NCBI RefSeq assembly: GCF_004217495.1
Contig: NZ_SHLC01000001.1
Coordinates: 2,232,001 to 2,296,000 of the forward strand
From: Microterricola gilva
GTDB lineage: Bacteria; Actinomycetota; Actinomycetes; Actinomycetales; Microbacteriaceae
Length of the DNA stretch: 64,000 bases
Reading direction: 5' to 3'
Below are positions 62,472-64,000 of this stretch, piece by piece; position 1 is the first letter of the stretch, and each line of letters starts with the position of its first letter. A program made the translations under genes and the position numbers. A model generated the notes under the pieces. The model did no database searches. It had not been told where the DNA came from and saw only the letters and a program-made list of their open reading frames with translations.

Positions 62472-63396
62472 AGCGAATCCTCGGGTCAAGCAATGCGTAG
62501 AGCAGGTCGACGAGCAGGTTCGCCACGACGAAGATGATGACCATCATCGCCACGAACGACACGACGGTCGGTCCTTCTCCGAGCTGAACGGCGCGGTAGA
62601 CGGTGCCACCGACGCCGTTGATGTTGAAGATTCCCTCTGTGACGATCGCACCGACCATGAGCGCACCCAGGTCAACACCGAGGAACGTCACGACGGGAAC
62701 GAGTGAGTTGCGCAGCACGTGAACGCGAACGACGCGGTTGCGCGAGAGGCCCTTGGCCGTCGCGGTCCGCACGAAGTCGGCGTTCAGGTTGTCTGCGACG
62801 CTCGCCCGGGTCAGGCGCACGATATACGCGAACGACACGGATGCCAGCACAATCGCAGGCAGAACCAACTCGTTGAACGGCGCATCGCCACTGACGGTCG
62901 TTCGAGCCCAGCCGAGTTGCACGCCGAAGACGTATTGCAACACGAAACCGACGACGAAGGTCGGCACTGAGATGAGCAGGAGGCTGACGACGAGCGCACT
63001 CGCGTCGAAGATCTTGCCCTTGCGGAGACCGGCGATGAGGCCGATCGTGATGCCGGCAACGGCTTCGAAGAAGAGGGCAAGCAAGGCGAGCCGGAGGGTG
63101 ATCGGGAACGCCTCGGCCATGACCTCTGAGACGGGTCGGCCGGAGTAAGTCGTTCCGAAGTCACCCTGGAACAGACCGCCGATGTAGAGCAGGTACTGCA
63201 CGATGAACGGCTTGTCGAGGTTGTACTGCGCCCGGATCTGTTCGATCACTTCAGGGGCCGGAGGACGGTCGCCGTACAGAGCGGCAATCGGGTCACCCGG
63301 GAGCGAGAACACCATGAAGTAGATCAGGAAGGTCGCGCCGAAGAATACGGGGATCATCTGGAGAATACGTCTGCCTGTGTACCACAGCATCAGCAT
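62461..63396 (-). CDS. Oligopeptide ABC transporter permease, DppB type
   Basis: A 311-residue permease with six segments. Seen: GRRILQMIPVFFGATFLIYFMVFSLPGDP, DLDKPFIVQYLLYIGGLF region NLDKPFIVQYLLY, the EAA-like loop TATAKGLSRNRVVRVHVLRNSLVPVVT, and a final LLYALLDPRIRY. It starts at 63396 (second ATG two codons on). Upstream is a hairpin separating it from the binding-protein gene. Confidence 0.94.
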   Translation of the reverse strand: MLMLWYTGRRILQMIPVFFGATFLIYFMVFSLPGDPIAALYGDRPPAPEVIEQIRAQYNLDKPFIVQYLLYIGGLFQGDFGTTYSGRPVSEVMAEAFPITLRLALLALFFEAVAGITIGLIAGLRKGKIFDASALVVSLLLISVPTFVVGFVLQYVFGVQLGWARTTVSGDAPFNELVLPAIVLASVSFAYIVRLTRASVADNLNADFVRTATAKGLSRNRVVRVHVLRNSLVPVVTFLGVDLGALMVGAIVTEGIFNINGVGGTVYRAVQLGEGPTVVSFVAMMVIIFVVANLLVDLLYALLDPRIRYAK

Positions 63397-63454
63397 CCTC
63401 CGTTCGATGGAAGAAGCATTGAGATCACAATCACTGGATGAGCTTAGTCGGCCA

Positions 63455-63484
63455 GCTGTCCGAGGCGAAAACGCCTCGGACAGC
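63455..63484 (-). terminator. Hairpin between the binding protein and permease genes
   Basis: Perfect 13-bp stem GCTGTCCGAGGCG / CGCCTCGGACAGC with loop AAAA (TTTT when read leftward), 36 bp after the binding-protein stop. It probably reduces read-through so that the binding protein is made in excess. Confidence 0.7.
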
Positions 63485-63519
63485 CGGTCGAACTAGGAAG
63501 GGAGGTTAGTTACGGAGAA

Positions 63520-64000
63520 CTATTCCTTCGTGATCTGGTAGTACAGCGGGACGGAGTCCCAGCCGAATACGACGTTGTCAACGGCCTCAGAGGAGACACC
63601 GTTCACGTTGGAGTACCACAGCGGAACGGTGGCCATGTCCTTGAGCAGGACCTCCTGAGCAGCCTGGTACTTCGCGGTTGCGTCCTCGACGGTCTGCGCC
63701 ACGGAGCCCTCAGCGAGCAGGTCGTCGAACGCCGTGTTGCTGTAGCCCTCGTAGTTGCTGCCTGCACCGGTCTGGTAGAGCGGGGCGAGGAAGTTGTACA
63801 TCGAGGGGTAGTCGCCCTGCCATCCGGCGCGGGTTCCACCGGTCAGCTTCTGCTGCTCACGGTCGTCCAGCGCAGCGGCGAAGGTCGGGTAGGACTTGCC
63901 AACGGCCTGGATGCCGAGCGTGTTGGCAATGCTGTTGGTGACAGCCTCGACCCATGCCTGGTGTCCGCCATCAGCGTTGTACGCGATGTCGAAGGTACCG
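63520..64000 (-). CDS. ABC transporter oligopeptide-binding protein, C-terminal part
   Basis: The last 159 or so residues of a family 5 extracellular solute-binding protein; the rest is beyond the window. Seen: DIAYNADGGHQAWVEAVTNS, IANTLGIQAVGKSYPTFAAAL, GWQGDYPSMYNFLAPLYQTG, SNYEGYSNTAFDDLLAEG, ATVPLWYSNVNGVSSEAVDNVVFG and the end LYYQITKE. This is the ending of DppA/OppA/LpqW-type proteins. First gene of the transporter operon, as is usual. Confidence 0.92.
   Translation of the reverse strand, partial: GTFDIAYNADGGHQAWVEAVTNSIANTLGIQAVGKSYPTFAAALDDREQQKLTGGTRAGWQGDYPSMYNFLAPLYQTGAGSNYEGYSNTAFDDLLAEGSVAQTVEDATAKYQAAQEVLLKDMATVPLWYSNVNGVSSEAVDNVVFGWDSVPLYYQITKE

Overview
The window comes from a high-GC Gram-positive actinobacterium, most likely a member of the Microbacteriaceae. 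The grounds are about 65-70 percent G+C, GTG and TTG starts, a branched-chain oxo-acid dehydrogenase operon divergent from an Lrp regulator, DUF222-HNH, DUF3117 and DUF5302 genes, an LAXTG-type surface protein, and a gene order (tatB, O-methyltransferase, DUF3117, dapE, dapD, dapC, ferredoxin, MshB-like, typA) that I recall from the Mycobacterium tuberculosis Rv1165-Rv1224 region. No rRNA, tRNA, CRISPR array, insertion sequence or prophage is visible. Most of the window is ordinary chromosome, with a few accessory stretches.

Layout. Positions 1-5100: a branched-chain amino acid catabolic operon (bkdA, bkdB, bkdC, then the 5' part of mccB), read leftward and divergent from an Lrp-type regulator. 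Positions 5100-16250: a secreted SGNH hydrolase, then pnp and rpsO. These two are normally neighbours; here 7.5 kb of mostly flavin-linked genes lies between them. Next to rpsO is a 56-residue cysteine-rich protein behind two tandem CsoR-type boxes. Positions 16250-17165: a gene-free array of imperfect repeats running up to a DUF222-HNH gene. Positions 18800-27500: small metabolic and membrane genes, including a protealysin-like protease overlapping its emfourin-type inhibitor, then apt and an FKBP isomerase. Positions 27600-36200: PrsW-like protein, gdhA, a YihY protein, a sortase-anchored surface protein, ispG, and scoA/scoB.

Positions 36350-43700: thiolase, a DUF559 gene lying between two hairpins with the same arm sequence, tatB, O-methyltransferase, DUF3117, a mannosyltransferase-like membrane protein, dapE and dapD. 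Positions 43900-52300: a penicillin-acylase family enzyme, a repeat-rich gap, gltA, a lipoprotein, dapC, ferredoxin, and a membrane protein whose N-terminal half looks like an MshB/PIG-L deacetylase without its metal site. Positions 52400-56000: efeUOB iron uptake behind a probable DtxR/IdeR box. Positions 56100-64000: a lipoprotein, an M23 peptidase, typA, and an oligopeptide ABC transporter (fused double ATPase, two permeases and the end of the binding protein).

Working together: bkd and mcc degrade leucine-type substrates towards acetoacetate, which ScoAB and the thiolase could process. dapC, dapD and dapE are three of the four steps of the succinylase branch to diaminopimelate. The efe genes form one uptake system. 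Short dispersed repeats sit just behind many genes, and in several cases the stop codon, or the last codons of a gene, lies inside a repeat.
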